Assembly (NCBI RefSeq): GCF_036785885.1
Contig: NC_092323.1
Location: 10,982,501 to 11,046,500, forward strand
Length of the DNA stretch: 64,000 nt
Source: Coffea arabica
Lineage: Eukaryota; Streptophyta; Magnoliopsida; Gentianales; Rubiaceae
Direction of reading: 5' to 3'
Numbering within the stretch: the first letter of the stretch is position 1; each line of letters begins with the position of its first letter. Positions 1-13,150 of the stretch are shown piece after piece. Position numbers and translations under genes: made by a program. A model generated the notes under the pieces. It was given only the letters and a program-made list of their open reading frames with translations. It was not told the origin of the DNA and ran no database searches.

Positions 1-8
1 TCTGCAAG

Positions 9-3000
9 TTGGAGCAAAAGTTCAGCGTGTTAATGAAAGTGATGATGAAGGACAAGGGAGTTCAGGAGAACGAAGGAGGATCCTCCGAACCTCTTCTACC
101 TACACCACCCTCGCATTTCCGACTGGCGGCTCAGGCTGAAATGGCAGGCCATCAGCAGGAATCCAGAGGTAGGATGTTTACTCCCAATGTGCCTAGATTA
201 GATTTGCCGATGTTTACGGCAGGGAATCCAAGGGAATGGCTTAGGAAATATCATAAATATTTTTTGAACTACCAAATACCTGCTTGCTAGAAAGTAGATT
301 TAGTGGAGATGTTCTTAGAAGGCAAAGCCGATAATTGATTCCAAGGGGTGAAATTAGCTAAACCTGGGCTAAATTGGGAAGAGTTTAGTGAGTTGCTATG
401 TGAGCGTTTCTCTGGAAAGGGGTCACTTGACATAGTAGAAGAATTTAACAAACTGCAACAAGTGGGGACAGTGGAGGAGTATGAGGAAAAATTTGAGGAA
501 TTAAAAACTCTGATGTTGACCAAGAACCCCAGATTAGATGAGTCCTATTTTGTTTCCAGCTTTATCAGTGGGTTGAAAGAGGAGATCAAGCCCATGGTAA
601 AGATGTTTAGACCAAAGCATTTGAGGTAGCAGAGTTGCAAGAGTATGCACTGGCGGTGCAATGTAAGCAGACCAAAAATTCTGGCAGGATTGCCATGGAG
701 CCTAAGTTTGGGATGTACAAGGGCCAATTTGGTGGGCAGAACTTACCTAGTTCTTACAGGCTGCCTGCGATAACTCCTAACACTAAGAGGACTGAAAATG
801 CACACAAGGAGGTAGGAAGACTTTCAGCATAAGAGCTGCAGTACAGGCGCAAAAATAACCTGTGCTACAGGTGTGGAGAGAAGTTTGGGTTGGGGCATCA
901 GTGTAGGACAAAAGGTCTGAACTGCCTTAGTGTGGAAGAAGAAGAGGAGACTGATTTTGAGGATGCAGTGGGGGAACAGGATGAGTTTACTGGTAGAGTT
1001 GGGGAGATGGCTGAAGTATCATTGAATGCCTTGTCTGGTGCTATTCAGAGGAAGTCCATCATGCTGATTGGCAGTATTGGTGGCTTACCAATCAAAATAC
1101 TAGTGGACACCGGGAGTTCTGACAGTTTCATCAACCATAGACTTGTTACCTTACTGCACTTACCTTATCAATCTGTGAATCCTTTTACTGTGACTTTACC
1201 GAATGGGACAGACATCACCAGTGGGACAGCCTGTCCTAAAGTAGCTTGGAGGATACAAGACTACCAATTTCAGTTTGACATGAAGATAATGGAACTAGGA
1301 AATTGGGATATCATCCTGGGAGTTGATTGGATGTGTCAGTTCAGTCCAATCACCTTTGACTTCCACACTCTCAGTATCGCACTCAGTGATCGAGGGCAAT
1401 TACTTCACCTCCAAGGGTTCATAAATCAACCTACGATGGAGCTTGTGAGGAGAAAGGATCTCAGATCCTTCATCCAAGAAAAAAAGAGGAGCTGTGCACA
1501 CCTGCAGGCGAACTCCACCAAAGACCTTCAGAAAGACATCCCAGAGCTAGTGGAACAAGTTTTACAGCAGTTTCCACAGATATTTGCTACTCCAACGGGA
1601 CTGCCTCCAGAAAGGGAGCTGGATCACCAAATCCCTCTCAAACCAGGGGCAGAACCATTTAAACTCAAGCCTTACAGGTACCCCCACTCCCATAAAGCAG
1701 AAATTGAGAAGCAGGTTGTAGAAATGCTTACGAATGGGATTGTTAAACACAGTACTAGTCCTTTTGCTTCCCCTGTCTTGTTGGTTAAAAAGAAAGATAG
1801 TACTTGGAGACTATGTATAGATTACAGGAAGCTAAATGAGGTGACTGTCAAGGATAGATTTCCCATCCCCAATATTGATGAATTGCTAGATGAGTTACAT
1901 GGCACCAAGTATATGTCTAAGTTGGACCTCAGGGCTGGGTACCATCAGTTGAGGGTCAAGGTAGCAGACACTCCCAAGACTGCTTTCCAAACACACCATG
2001 GGCACTTTGAATTTCTAGTAATGCCTTTTGGCCTAACAAACGCACCAGCCACATTTCAGGCTTTGATGAATAGGATTTTTCAGCCATTCCTGAGAAAATT
2101 CGTATTGGCATTTTTTGATGACATCCTGGTCTACAGTCCCACTCTAGAGTCACATGCACAACACCTAAAAATTGTACTCCAGGTCTTAGCGGATAACCAG
2201 TTATACTGTAAGAAGTCAAAATACTCTTTTGCTCAGACATCCATGGAATATTTGGGGCATGTGATTTCTGAGGTTGGGGTCAACATGGACCCAGATAAGG
2301 TGGGGTGTATTCTGTCTTGGCCCACTCCTAACTCAGTTAAAGAATTAAGGGGATTCTTGGGGTTGACTGGATATTACAGAAGATTTATAAAGGGGTATGG
2401 TGTAATTTGCAAGCCTTTAACTCAGCTATTGAAGAAGGAGAGTTTTGGGCGGAACCATCATGCTCAGATGGCTTTTGAAGACCTCAAAAGAGCCATGACC
2501 ACAACCCCAGTACTCAGTATGCCTGATTTTGAAATTCCTTTTGTTATAGAGACTGATGCTTGCGGAGTAGGGATTGGAGCAGTGTTAATGCAACATGGAC
2601 ATCCTATAGCATTCCTCAACAAAGCTCTATCCAGCCAGAACTTGGGGTTATCTGTTTATGAGAAGGAGCTATTTGCTCTGGTGCTAGTCGTGACCAAATG
2701 GAAACACTACTTGGTGGGCCATCATTTTGTCATCAAAACTGATCACCAAGCTCTCAAACACTTGCTGGAGTAGAAGCTCACGCACCCCCTGCAACATAAA
2801 TGGCTCACCAAATTACTTGGGCTGGACTACGAAATCCAGTACAAAAAAGGAGCTGACAATGAGGTGGCAGATGCGCTATCCAGGAGGAGGACTGAAGACC
2901 CTCATGGGGACATAGCAGTAAATTGTACCATGTGTGCAATTTCCTCAGTCCAACCAACATGGATGCAGGAATTGGTTGCAAGCTATGAGGGGGATAATGA

Positions 3001-4383
3001 GGCTCAGCAGAAAATAGCTCAGCTCCTGTTAGACCCCAATGCAGTCTCAGACTATCACTTGGATAGGGGAATGCTCAAGTTTAAATATCGACTATACGTA
3101 GGATCTGCTAATGGTATTCGTGGCAAGGTGATCAAGGCTCTACATGACTCAGCAGTAGGGGGCATTCTGGCCAAAGGGGATGTCTACACAGGATACAAAC
3201 TTTATTTTATTGGCCGGGGCTCAAGCAGGATGTTGTCACTTTTGTCAGGTCTTGTGATGTATTTCAAAGGAACAAGCATGAGAATGTTCCCTATCCTGGA
3301 CTTTTGCAACCTATTCCAGTTCCACAACAGGCATGGTCCCACATAGCCATGGATTTCATTGAGCAGCTGCCCCTATCTCATGGTTTTGACACTATCTTGG
3401 TAGTGGTGGATCGACTGACAAAATTCAGTCACTTCATACGTCTCACACATCCTTTCACTACGCAACAGGTAGCTCAGGTCTTCCTTGACCAGATTTATAG
3501 GCTTCATGGACTACCAGAATCTGTGATTTCAGATAGGGATAGAATTTTTGTTAGCAGGTTTTGGCAAGAGTTGTTCCATCTGTTGGGAGTTGGCCTGCAT
3601 TATAGCTCATCCTACCATCCCCAGTCTGATGGTCAGAGTGAGCGAGTGAACCAATGCTTGGAAAACTATCTTAGGTGTATGTGCAGTGAACACCCCTCTC
3701 AATGGAGTAGATGGCTACCCACAGCTGAGCTATGGTACAACACCAACTTCCACACCAGCTTACAAATTACTCCATTTGAGGCATTATATGGATACAAGCC
3801 CAACCACATTCCTTTGGGACCCTTCCACGACAGTGTTATTCCAGCTGCAACTGACCTGGTGCAGGATAGGCTCCAGGTCATCTCACTCATCAAGGAGAAT
3901 TTGGCAAAGGCACAGAACCGCATGAAACTCTTTGCTGACAGACATAGGTCTGAACGTACACTTCAAGTGGGGGATTGGGTGTTTCTTAAACTACAACCTT
4001 ATAGACAACAAACGGTGGCTATTCGAAGGAGTTTGAAACTCACAGCAAAATACTACGGACCTTTCCAGATCATTGCCAAGGTAGGGACGGTGGCCTATAG
4101 GTTGCGGTTACCTGATGGAGCTAAGGTTCATCCAGTGTTTCATGTTTCGCTGTTGAAGAAAAGAATTGGAGATGCTGAGGGCACTGACCCTATGTTGCCT
4201 GCATGGGACTCCTCTGACCAATGCTTACTTCAACCTGAGGCAATCTTGAGACGAAGAGCTATCAGGCGTAACTCTCAAGTGGTCATCCAGTACTTAGTGA
4301 AGTGGGATCAGCTACCAGAATCCGAGGCTTCTTGGGAAGACAAGGACTTCATCGACAAACAGTTTCCAGCATTCCAAGCTTGA
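9..4383 (+). pseudogene. Broken gag-pol polyprotein gene of the chromovirus
   Basis: The gag part is readable from 9 to about 629, interrupted by a TAG at 288-290 and a TGA at 336-338. The frame changes between about 600 and 634, continues through a TAA at 830-832 and a TAG at 2771-2773, and changes again by one base near 3155-3163. The last frame runs to the stop at 4381-4383. Landmarks: CCHC knuckle 863-904; protease DTGSS with D at 1106; RT core FFDDILVYS near 2109-2135; RNase H TDACG near 2555; integrase D (3352), D (3532), E (3640), giving 35 residues between the second D and the E; a GPF-type motif near 4050; chromodomain near 4284-4370. The second cysteine of the integrase zinc finger is replaced by Phe (TTT near 3260). 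The break pattern shows a dead copy. Confidence 0.92.
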
Positions 4384-4398
4384 GGACAAGCTTTGCCT

Positions 4399-4411
4399 AA
4401 GGGGGAGGAAT
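4399..4411 (+). promoter_or_regulatory. Polypurine tract of the retrotransposon
   Basis: The purine run aagggggaggaa lies directly 5' of the LTR, 15 bases after the polyprotein stop. In LTR elements this site primes plus-strand DNA synthesis. Its position abutting TGTCAGG supports the LTR start at 4412. Confidence 0.8.
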
Positions 4412-4748
4412 TGTCAGGAACTCAGAAGTTAGCTATTGTCGTTTTATTCACATTGTTTAGCGTTTGGTAGGCGCAGGACACAGACACCAGAAATGGTGTC
4501 GTTCAGCTAAGTGACAGTTAGTAGTTAATAAAGGCGGTTACAGCTTAATTGCATAAATAACCCACCGAATGATTGTAATAGGCAGTTAGGATTTTATTTG
4601 TCTGAAATCAACAAACTCCAACATTTCCCTCTTTCTGTTAATTCCCTCTCTCTCTTCCTATACCTACCTTTCTCTCTTTCCTCCCTTTCTGTTATCTTTT
4701 CCGGTGACTATTGAAGCCATTGTGGCAGTGCTAGCTCGGAGCCTGACA
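4412..4748 (+). repeat. 3' LTR of the chromovirus
   Basis: It begins TGTCAGG and ends CCTGACA, perfect 7-bp inverted ends of the TG...CA type. It contains AT-rich promoter-like sequence (for example gcataaataa near 4550) and a pyrimidine-rich stretch at 4625-4700. The right end is inferred from the inverted repeat; another TGACA at about 4838 would give a longer LTR. The 5' LTR is not in the window, so boundaries cannot be confirmed by pairing. Confidence 0.7.
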
Positions 4749-6152
4749 GTGGGTTTGAGGTCCTTGTTGCTGCTGCGGATGTAATGGGACTTTCCATTCT
4801 TAGGTTAGTTTTGATTTAGCAGGCTATAATTTGCCTTGACAATTGGGTTAAATGCACTGCATTCCGAAATGTCCAAACTTAGGCCCAGTTAGAATCATAA
4901 CAATCGGGTTCAACATTGGCCCATTAAGGTTTCGATATTGTTGCCCAAGTCAAACTCTTTTGTCTCATTCGATTTGGGCTCCAAACGGGCTTGCCCAAAT
5001 TCAATAATTTTTATTTAAAAAATTGTATTCTTCTAAAAATAAAAGATATTAATTAAATAGAATCAACGGTTAAAATTTTAAGAATGAGATTAATCATAAT
5101 TACTATTATTAATTTCTTAACTAATAGTAAAATTTTACATAATGAGCAATTATTTAAGAATATCAATTTTATTTGATAAACACTTTTATATAATCTTTTA
5201 TATTAAACATATATAGATACATGGCTTGGTCTGATAATGAGCTAAGCTTAGTGTTATTCAAACTCATCACATTTTACTATTAGACTCATGTTTTGAGCCC
5301 ATAAACAATGCTAGCCCCGCCCCCTAATTATAAGGCCGGAAGGGTCAGATCAAATTGGCCCAACCCTATTAACAATTCTTGCTGCAGGCCTTTTATGGTA
5401 CGCAAAAAAAAAAAAAAAGAGAAAAAAAATATTGTCAGGAGTCACATAGTGGATTATTATTCTTCTAATAAAAAAATCTTTTAGTAACACACGGATTCCT
5501 TATACTGGGCTTTGGCTTGCCGGATCTGGAAGGTTGCCAGCCGCTAGTAAGACTAAAAATTGCGCAGTCTCTTCCAGTATTGACTAAAAATTGTGCAGTC
5601 TCTTCCATCATTCCAGTATTGCACCGTTTTTCTCATTTCAAGAATTTACCATAGCAACTTTACTGCGTACGTGTAAGAAGAGAATTTAGCATAGTTAGAC
5701 TTGATAGGATCAACTTTCAGTGCTTGGACTAATTCCGGATTGGAGTTTCCTGAAACTTTAAACTTTAGTGGCCATGTCATGTCTACTTTGATCAGAAGTT
5801 AGTGAATGGTTTATCAAAGTAAAAATAGCATATGAGCTTTCGAATATGCTATGCAAAGGTGTAGTATGTGTTTGTTCTTGGCTTCAAACAGCTTATCTTC
5901 TCACTCCAGCAAACTCAGAAGAATAGAAACATTAATTCCTTAGTTGAATACAAAAATAAGAATGCTATATCACTATGAATCAACTTACACATAATTTATG
6001 TGTCAGCTTACATCTTTAAAAAGTAGTATGAAGTGTGGTCCACTGTTTAACAAAAAATAAAAAACCAAAGAAAAAAGTGCATATCTGTCAAGACAACTAA
6101 TGCCTTAATTTCTAATCACAATTGTGGTTAGTAATCAATATTCAGAACCAAG
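4749..6152. other. Non-coding gap between the retrotransposon and the NAC gene
   Basis: No gene is recognised. The stretch is AT-rich, has a poly-A run near 5405-5420, and contains a short tandem duplication at 5551-5620 in which gactaaaaattg(c/t)gcag recurs about 31 bases apart. The last part, near 6100-6152, is probably the 3' UTR of the NAC gene on the minus strand. Confidence 0.5.
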
Positions 6153-9100
6153 TCAAGGGCTAGGCACTATCTGGTGCATCCAAAATGTACAGAGAGCCAA
6201 AGTCAGTGTAAGATAAGTCCAAATCTTGTTGTGAACCGCACTAATGCTGCCTCCTTTTCCCACCATTGAAACCCTGGATTTCTCGCAATTTAATTCATAA
6301 TCTTGAACTTTTATTGTCTTGATCATGGTCTTGCTTGTACAGTCACCCTCTATTAGCTCGGAAGCTTTGTTGCTCAGCATTACAGGATCATCCATTGGCT
6401 CTTTATCTTCCAAATATTCTCCATAAAAAATCCAGTAAGCATTGAGAATGGCAATCATGCTTATAAAAGTCCTCACCGTTTTCCTCCATGGCTTGAGGGA
6501 TTTGGATATTGCACTCGAAAAGCTCGAAAATTTGGCTGGAAAATGTCCAGTTTTTGGTACAGTTCTGGAATCTGATTTCGCAACTGGAAAATCATGCATG
6601 ATCATGGGGTGCAAATGGACTCTAACGGTCTTTGAAGGCATCAATTGATGATAGAATGTGTTGGCTGTTTGGCGAGTCGAAATAAGCATCCCATGACTGA
6701 CTTCTATCTTTTCATAAACCTCAAAGTTGGAAGTACTTGAGAAGTCTTCCACATCTCCATCAGTTAAGAAGTTGTCACTTCCCTTGTCGTTGTTGAATCC
6801 AAGGGAATAATCAGTCTTTTCTGCTTCATTCTGGTCATTTTGGTGGACGGTTTCTCCTGCAATCATTTAGTAGTCAAGATTCCAGAGGGCATCTAATTAA
6901 ATATTTAATGAATAGAAATAGAACCAAAATAATTGGGGATTGAAACGTGGAAGAAAAAGCCAACCTGGAACCTGATTCTCTTCTCTTTGGAAGGTTGATA
7001 TGCTTTCTATTGGGACTGTCTTGAATTCTTCCAAGAAAGACTGTCAATTAATACAAAAAAATAAATTCTTGTTGACAAAAATTCAGCGACAAAATATAAT
7101 TGGTATTTAATTCTAGCATATTTGTCGTGGAGCGGAGGGGGGACGACAATGTATAGTACCTTCTCAAGATCCTTGTCTGACATTCCCACCCATCTCAGGT
7201 TCTCAACCATTCTCTCAGATTTCAACCCCTCATCCATGCCTATGTCAATGGACCTAAAACTGCAATCTTCTCTTAATTTGTCTATAAATTTGAAGGAACT
7301 AGAATCATGTATTTGGTTGGTAGGAGGTAGAAACGAGAAATCATCAGCAGGAGCATAATTTCCACCCCAGGCGTCTTCGTTCATGAAATCCTGAGAAGCT
7401 TGTGCAACAGATAGGATCTCCTCTACAATATCTTGCTGATTCGGGTTTTCATGAATATAACCCAGTTGTGGCATCCTAGCATCGGCAAAGCCAACTTGGG
7501 GAAAATCTTGCACCTCCAAAGGTGACAATGGGAACCTGTGCTGCAATCTTGCACATTCCAATGCTATATCCACCTGAGTCACAGTTTTACAATAATTAAG
7601 GAATGAGGGTTGGAAAAAGACATGCATAGGACTTGAAGAATTAACGTGTATCATAGAGAGAATTATACATGGGCTCTAATTTTCCTAATGATCTATTTGG
7701 AAATAATAAAAATCTTCGTGAAAAATGTACAACATCAGCAATTTCGAACATTACCCTTGATGGGGGATATGACATGGCTGCATGATTTGGAAATGATGGA
7801 TTGCTAAAACCAAATGCTTCATCTGACAAGTATTGCATCCACCTACTATCACTAGGTCCCTCATTGATGTTATTCAATGGAGAACCATGGATGATGTTGG
7901 ATGAGCAACTAGCTGATTGCATTGGATAGTTAAAGTTGTTAATAGTTGTAGCCGATGGCATTGAATAATCAAAGCTCTCTAGATCATCACATCTTCCTTC
8001 TGAATATGGATCAATGCTAGAAGAGCGATCACTAGCTGTAGCAGTTCCATAATGGTCTCCAATTTTTGGAATGTTTAAACTCTTCTTGAATACTCGACAA
8101 AGTGCATATGCATCCTGGAAAATTTAAACAAGAACAAGTTAAAATCCAATAGATATCCATTAAACAAATGACAAGTTTTAACCATCAAAAGAAATGTTGC
8201 CATATTTCTTACTTTAGCATTCCCAAAAAGGCCAACAAAAAAAAAAAAAAAACTACTAGTGAAATTTACTATGTTGCACCTGCAAGCCTGAGTTGGTTTC
8301 ACATTCTCGTTCATCTAAGCGGTATTCATGCATGACCCAATCAGTTCGAGCTCCATGGGGTGCCCTCCCTCTGTAGTAAACTAGGGTTTTCTTCATGCCC
8401 ACAGCCCTCGCCTGGGAATTTACTTTTCTGTCTTTTCCGGTGGCCTTCCAGTACCCGGCTTTCGTTGCCCGATTAGTCCTTGATCCATTGGGATACTTAC
8501 GGTCTCTGGGACTAAAGAAGTACCACTCAAGATCTTTGCTTGGTAATAGTGATTTCCCTGATTAATTAGGCAATCAAATCATTATCATATTAAGATATAT
8601 TTGAACAAAAAGGTATTGATAGAAAGAAAATCAAAATTAAGTTGCATCTTGCATGGTTTCTATAAAGATTCTAAGGCCCCTCATATTTTTAATCGAAGGA
8701 CATCCTTTTTGTCCAAGAGAAACATGAAAAAAAGTGGATGTCTGGTGAAGCTTCTATGGAAAACTGAAATGCGGGGCGGAAAGAAAAAAAGGCTGGAAAA
8801 TAAATCTCTAGTGGACAATGCAATCATGTTCGATCTTCCTTTTTGACTCCATAAGTACACATCTTTAGGCTTCAATGGCAGATTAAAAGACGTAGGGACC
8901 AGTCGGGGTCTTAAGCAAATTTTCTTTTCGGCTATGAGCAGAAGATCATATGAGATTATTGTACCATAAAATAAAGATTTTTTTTTTACTGTTGAAGATT
9001 AAAGTGCTTGTTCAAACTTTAGAGAATATCATACATGGCCCTCAACCGAAAATAAAATTCATCAATTCGGCCAAAAACAGACCAATGACTCATGTAAGAA

Positions 9101-9828
9101 AAACAGCAAAATTAAAGATAAACTATATTTTCACACCCCTTTGTGGAACCTACAAGTAGTTAAATTATGGTCAAGAAACTTCAGAATTTGATCAACTATA
9201 TGAATAACAAAACTGGCAACAATTTTTTTTTTTTGAATTAAAATTTTTAGGGTTAAAATTATGATATTGCATACGTTGTTTTTTTTGTAGAATTTTGTCT
9301 TTATAATTCTCAAATTTTAGTTCTGAAAACTTTGGTATGAGTAGAAAGCATTGGAGAAATGTAGTGCTCGCATAACCATTCGATCGAAGAAATTTTTTTT
9401 TGATTGGTGTGGACTGTAGTTTCATGGAATTTCCCGTATACTTGAGCGTGAAGGTAGCCAAAATATTTTCTATACCTTTCTTGGTACTCACTTTCCAACG
9501 TCCAAGTAAACTTTAGCAACGCAATGACTTGAGATTACCAAAATGCATTGCATAAAGTAGATTGAAACATTGCTAATCATCGAATTTAAACTTTTCTAAT
9601 TACTACAATTTTGAGGTCAAAACATTTATTTTATTTAACCTTGAAGATCAAGATGATTGTTAGCATGGTACCTGGCAGTTCCCAAGGTTCACACTTGTAG
9701 AGATCGACTTCAGGGATGATCTCAAGCTCAATTTTTCTGCCATTGATTTTTCTTTTGAGATAGTAAGCCACAAGTTCCTCATCAGTGGGATGAAACCGAA
9801 AGCCCGGTGGCAATGAAACAGGTGCCAT
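6153..9828 (-). CDS. NAC-domain transcription factor with C-terminal transmembrane anchor
   Basis: Six coding exons on the minus strand: 9672-9828, 8280-8557, 7755-8114, 7160-7573, 6965-7040 and 6153-6856. All junctions are GT-AG, frame is kept, and the sum is 1989 bp, or 662 aa. Residues 1 to about 152 form a complete NAC DNA-binding domain starting [20 protein letters not shown], with the [15 protein letters not shown] and [20 protein letters not shown] blocks. The rest is a long acidic, Ser-rich activation-type region. Two hydrophobic stretches occur near residues 556-573 and 640-658; the latter, five residues from the end, looks like a tail anchor. NAC proteins with such an anchor (NTL class) are held at membranes and released by cleavage. 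The NAC domain resembles the ANAC028/045/086 group, judged by eye. A possible 5'-UTR intron lies at 9912-10044. Gene identity at family level is firm; membrane anchoring is inference. Confidence 0.92.
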
Positions 9829-9911
9829 CTGCTCTAAATTTAACTTCTTGTAATTTCTAAATTCGGAAACTCCCAGAAAAACAATAACCAACTATACCAG
9901 CTTTTGATCAC

Positions 9912-10044
9912 CTACAGAAAAACACTTGGAAAAATCAGTGATCACAAATTGAAGCAAAGACAATTGTGATACAAGACAAAAGCAAAACATTAGAAGATCA
10001 GCATGCTTCGAGAAAAAGAAAGAAAGAGGGAAAGGGAGAGAGAC
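9912..10044 (-). other. Possible 5'-UTR intron of the NAC gene
   Basis: On the minus strand a donor (CTCAG|GTCTCTCTCC) and an acceptor (TTTTTCTGTAG|GTGATC) bound a 133-base T-rich stretch ending 83 bases upstream of the NAC start codon. This is inferred from splice signals only; a spliced transcript would confirm it. Confidence 0.35.
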
Positions 10045-11876
10045 CTGAGAATTAAGAAGATCCCAAGAAGAGAGAAGGGGCACAGAAGAAAGAGCAAACG
10101 ACGGAGACAGGAAAAAAAGAGGGAAGAAGGGGTTGTGAAGTTGGGACCTGAGGGGGTTTTTGACAAGAGGACAAAAAGAGAAGGAACTCAAAAAGCAAAA
10201 TGAGAGGGGGAGGCTGCCACTCCTAGGAACTCACTTTTGCCTTTAAAATTGTTTTTTCACATCAAATGATGCTTTAATAATCTTTCTTCTCAAGCTCCTC
10301 CAAAGCCCATATACCAGCAGTACATGCAAATCTCTCCTTCATACCTGCAGATATATGTCGTAGTTATATACACGTCCTTGTATATATCTCTGTGTCTGTG
10401 GAAATTATCCCATGCTTCAAAGTTGTGCTTTCTTGGAATCTGAGCTTGCCTCGTCCACGTGGTAATAGGCTATTTGATGCATTTCCGACCCGTGTCTACG
10501 TCCTATGTTCGTTGGTTGGGGAAGGATCTTACGTTAACCAACTATACAAACTGAGCGGCTTTCTTAACTGCAATCTCCAAAGAATGTTCCTTTCACATGG
10601 ACTTCTAATCATTTGCTCCTTGTCCTCCCTCGCTGATCATCTGTCAATAATTATATAATCCGCCAATCTCCATGCTAATTATTATTTACTGGCAGTTGCT
10701 TTCTGGGGATTAGCTAGGAACCACTACTTGATCAAATCCCATGAACGATTTTAAAAATAAGGAAATTGGAATGGCAAGTATGTTGTAAAAATGTACAGTA
10801 CTAGTAATGTTCATTAATAAACAAAGAAATTGTGCTTCAAAAAAACAAAGAAATTGCATAGAGAACCATCCCTTGAAGATTGAAGTTGACGTTATGCGAA
10901 TTCCCCTTAATTTAATCTGGAGACTGCACCTAGAACTTGATCTATTTTTCTTTTATTCGTGTTCTCTCAAAATACTAGGAAACGGGTTTTTAATAGTTCT
11001 ATTTAGCCAAATATTATAAACTGTACAACAATAATCACACCTTTACAGCACCTGCCTGTGTCCCTTATTCATCTTGTTTAATGATAGTAGTATGAGTCTC
11101 GCTGCTAATAATCTTTTATTGGTCATCAATTTGTAAGAACTAATATACGTTGCTGAAAGATATGCTAACAATCTCCCGGAAGAAGATAACCTTCTAATTA
11201 AACTCTTCTTCCTCATGAAAAACACATACATTACAGACTGCTTGAGCCTCCTGTCCAGTAGTACGTAAAATAGGTTTGGTTCCTGTTCCTTGGAGGCAGC
11301 TCGATCGTGCTTATGATAAGCAGATCAATTAGAGGGCATTGGGTGGGTGGATGGATCGGATCATCATGTGCAGCTCTTCGTTCTTTGCAATTTGCATATT
11401 CAAAAGTGCAAAGAAGAACAATCACAAATTCCTCGTAGAGATGAAGGCTCAATCACTAATTCTGATGGGGCCTACTTTTTTCCACGTGATTGAAAAAGTT
11501 CTTGTGTGGCGGTAGGCCAGGATCCCTTGATGCAGTCTTCTATTCGCTTCTTCTCCTGCTCGGTGCTCTCGTATATATCATATCCTATTCCTGGGTTATT
11601 CTGCTGCCTCTCTCGCATACTTTTCCTTTTCATCAATCTATCTTTTGGTGCTTTTCCCCTTTTATGGGTTAATGTTTTCTTCTCAATTCATACAGCGCAT
11701 TAAACAATACTACATTTTATAGCTTCAAGTATAATGTTCGTTGCTATAGCCTATAGTATAATGTTCGTTGCTATAGTACAAGCTTCTTCTGCTATGTACG
11801 TAGGATGGCATTAATTTATATATAGTAGGCTCTTCATCATTTCAATGATAGCAATTGGATGTAAAGCTGCATATGC

Positions 11877-11890
11877 GCTCGCGCGCGCAC

Positions 11891-11932
<42 letters not shown>
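11877..11932. repeat. (GC)n then (AT)n microsatellite
   Basis: A short CG/GC alternation (about 11877-11889) is followed closely by an uninterrupted (AT) run of more than 30 bases ending near 11931. It is simple-sequence DNA with no gene association visible. Confidence 0.95.
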
Positions 11933-11934
<2 letters not shown>

Positions 11935-12784
11935 GAATTAACTTGGGTAACCTAGCCAGTTAGTATTCGACTTAACTTCTATATAAAAAACCATGCATGC
12001 TGTTTTTATTACTTTTAAATTTTGAAATGCCTCAATTCTAGTAATCAGGGGATAATTACAAGTTTACGACTTACGGCATCTAATTAAAAGTAGATGAATT
12101 AATCATAGGTATTAGTAATTGAACCAAATTCTACGAATGTGGTTAGAAAAACGGAGTGGATTGTTTGTTCGCTCGCTAGCTAAACTAATAATGTTCGACA
12201 TCCATGATTGTACCTTCCTCTTGCATTTAATTATTAGTGTAACTCTAGCATTAATTTAATTTGTGGACAATATTATACCATTTGAAAGGATTCTCACTTT
12301 GAGATGCCCAGAAAAGCAGAAAAAGTTTTTTTTGAAAAAAAAAAAATTGAGGGCTTTCACTTGAATTTAGGAAAAGGTTGTTTGAACGCATATAAAGAAA
12401 GATACAAGTAGTACAATCATGGCATCGTTATAACATGAATTAAATTAATGATTTATTTTCTAAGCAGAAGCACTTGCCGAAAGAGGGCATCTCTTACTTC
12501 TTCTTTGGTCTGAATGTGCGCAAACGTTTGCTACATGATTCTACAACCCAAAAGAGGAAAAGGAAAAACAAAAGGAAAAGCACAATTAAACCATAAAACA
12601 TTTCATTAACCACTTTATTATATTGCAAAGGCAAAAAAGTGACTTCTTGTTTCACCCGACAACAGTAATCATCGATATATACGGTCTCTTTTCCTCGGTT
12701 GAATACAGTATCAAAGGTAGCAGTATCTTCTTTTGAACTGTTATGTCCACACTGATAGGCTGATAGCTAGTTAGTGTGTGAGTA

Positions 12785-12815
<31 letters not shown>

Positions 12816-12833
12816 CTGTGTGTGTGTGTGTGT
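12785..12833. repeat. Compound (TG)n-(TA)n-(TG)n microsatellite
   Basis: Two TG tracts flank a TA tract in one continuous alternating purine-pyrimidine stretch of about 50 bases. Such compound repeats are usually highly variable in length. Confidence 0.95.
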
Positions 12834-13002
12834 AACTTTTAAAATTACAGGATGTTCATCATAATGCTACTAGAATACTCTTTTGTATAATACTCAGATT
12901 AATTGCATGTCATCTGTGACTACAATACTACTATCAAACGTTCAATGTTTCCTGTGTGTCAAGATAGACGGCATAAACTAACCGATCATTGGGTGACATA
13001 AG

Positions 13003-13150
13003 TGTGTTTGGATTGTAAGTTATTTGAAATATTTTTACTGTAGCACTTTTTGTGATGTGATGTATGTGAGATAAAAAAGTAATTGGGAAGATAAAAAGGT
13101 GTATTGGAAATTGTAATGGTGATGTCAGCAAATATATTTGTCCAAATAAT
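13003..13150 (+). mobile_element. MITE-like repeat, family A, copy 1
   Basis: It starts gtgtttggattg and ends ttgtccaaata, an imperfect inverted end. The core (tgtagcactttttgtgatgtgatgtatgtgagataaaaaagt region) recurs in five other places in the window. It has no coding capacity. No clear target-site duplication is seen. Confidence 0.7.

Larger units (their letters stand above)
1..4748 (+). mobile_element. Ty3/gypsy chromovirus LTR retrotransposon, 3' part, decayed
   Basis: The element runs in from the left edge, so its 5' LTR and primer-binding site are outside the window. Domain order seen is gag, CCHC zinc knuckle (863-904), aspartic protease, reverse transcriptase, RNase H, integrase and a C-terminal chromodomain, then a polypurine tract and a 3' LTR. 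Integrase after RT/RNase H defines Ty3/gypsy, and the chromodomain places it among plant chromoviruses. The short LTR (about 337 bp) would suit a Reina- or Galadriel-like lineage more than Tekay, but this is inference from length only. Several stops and frame changes show it cannot make its own polyprotein. Confidence 0.93.
10200..13000. other. Gene-poor region upstream of the NAC gene
   Basis: No gene is recognised. It contains the presumed NAC promoter, an imperfect tandem repeat of tataatgttcgttgctatag near 11729-11776, and the microsatellites listed separately. Short ORFs here have no recognisable domain. Confidence 0.5.

Noticed and set aside
2109-2135. FFDD rather than YxDD at the reverse-transcriptase active site
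   Set aside because: Phe at this position is common in plant Ty3/gypsy elements, so it is not a lesion or a novelty.
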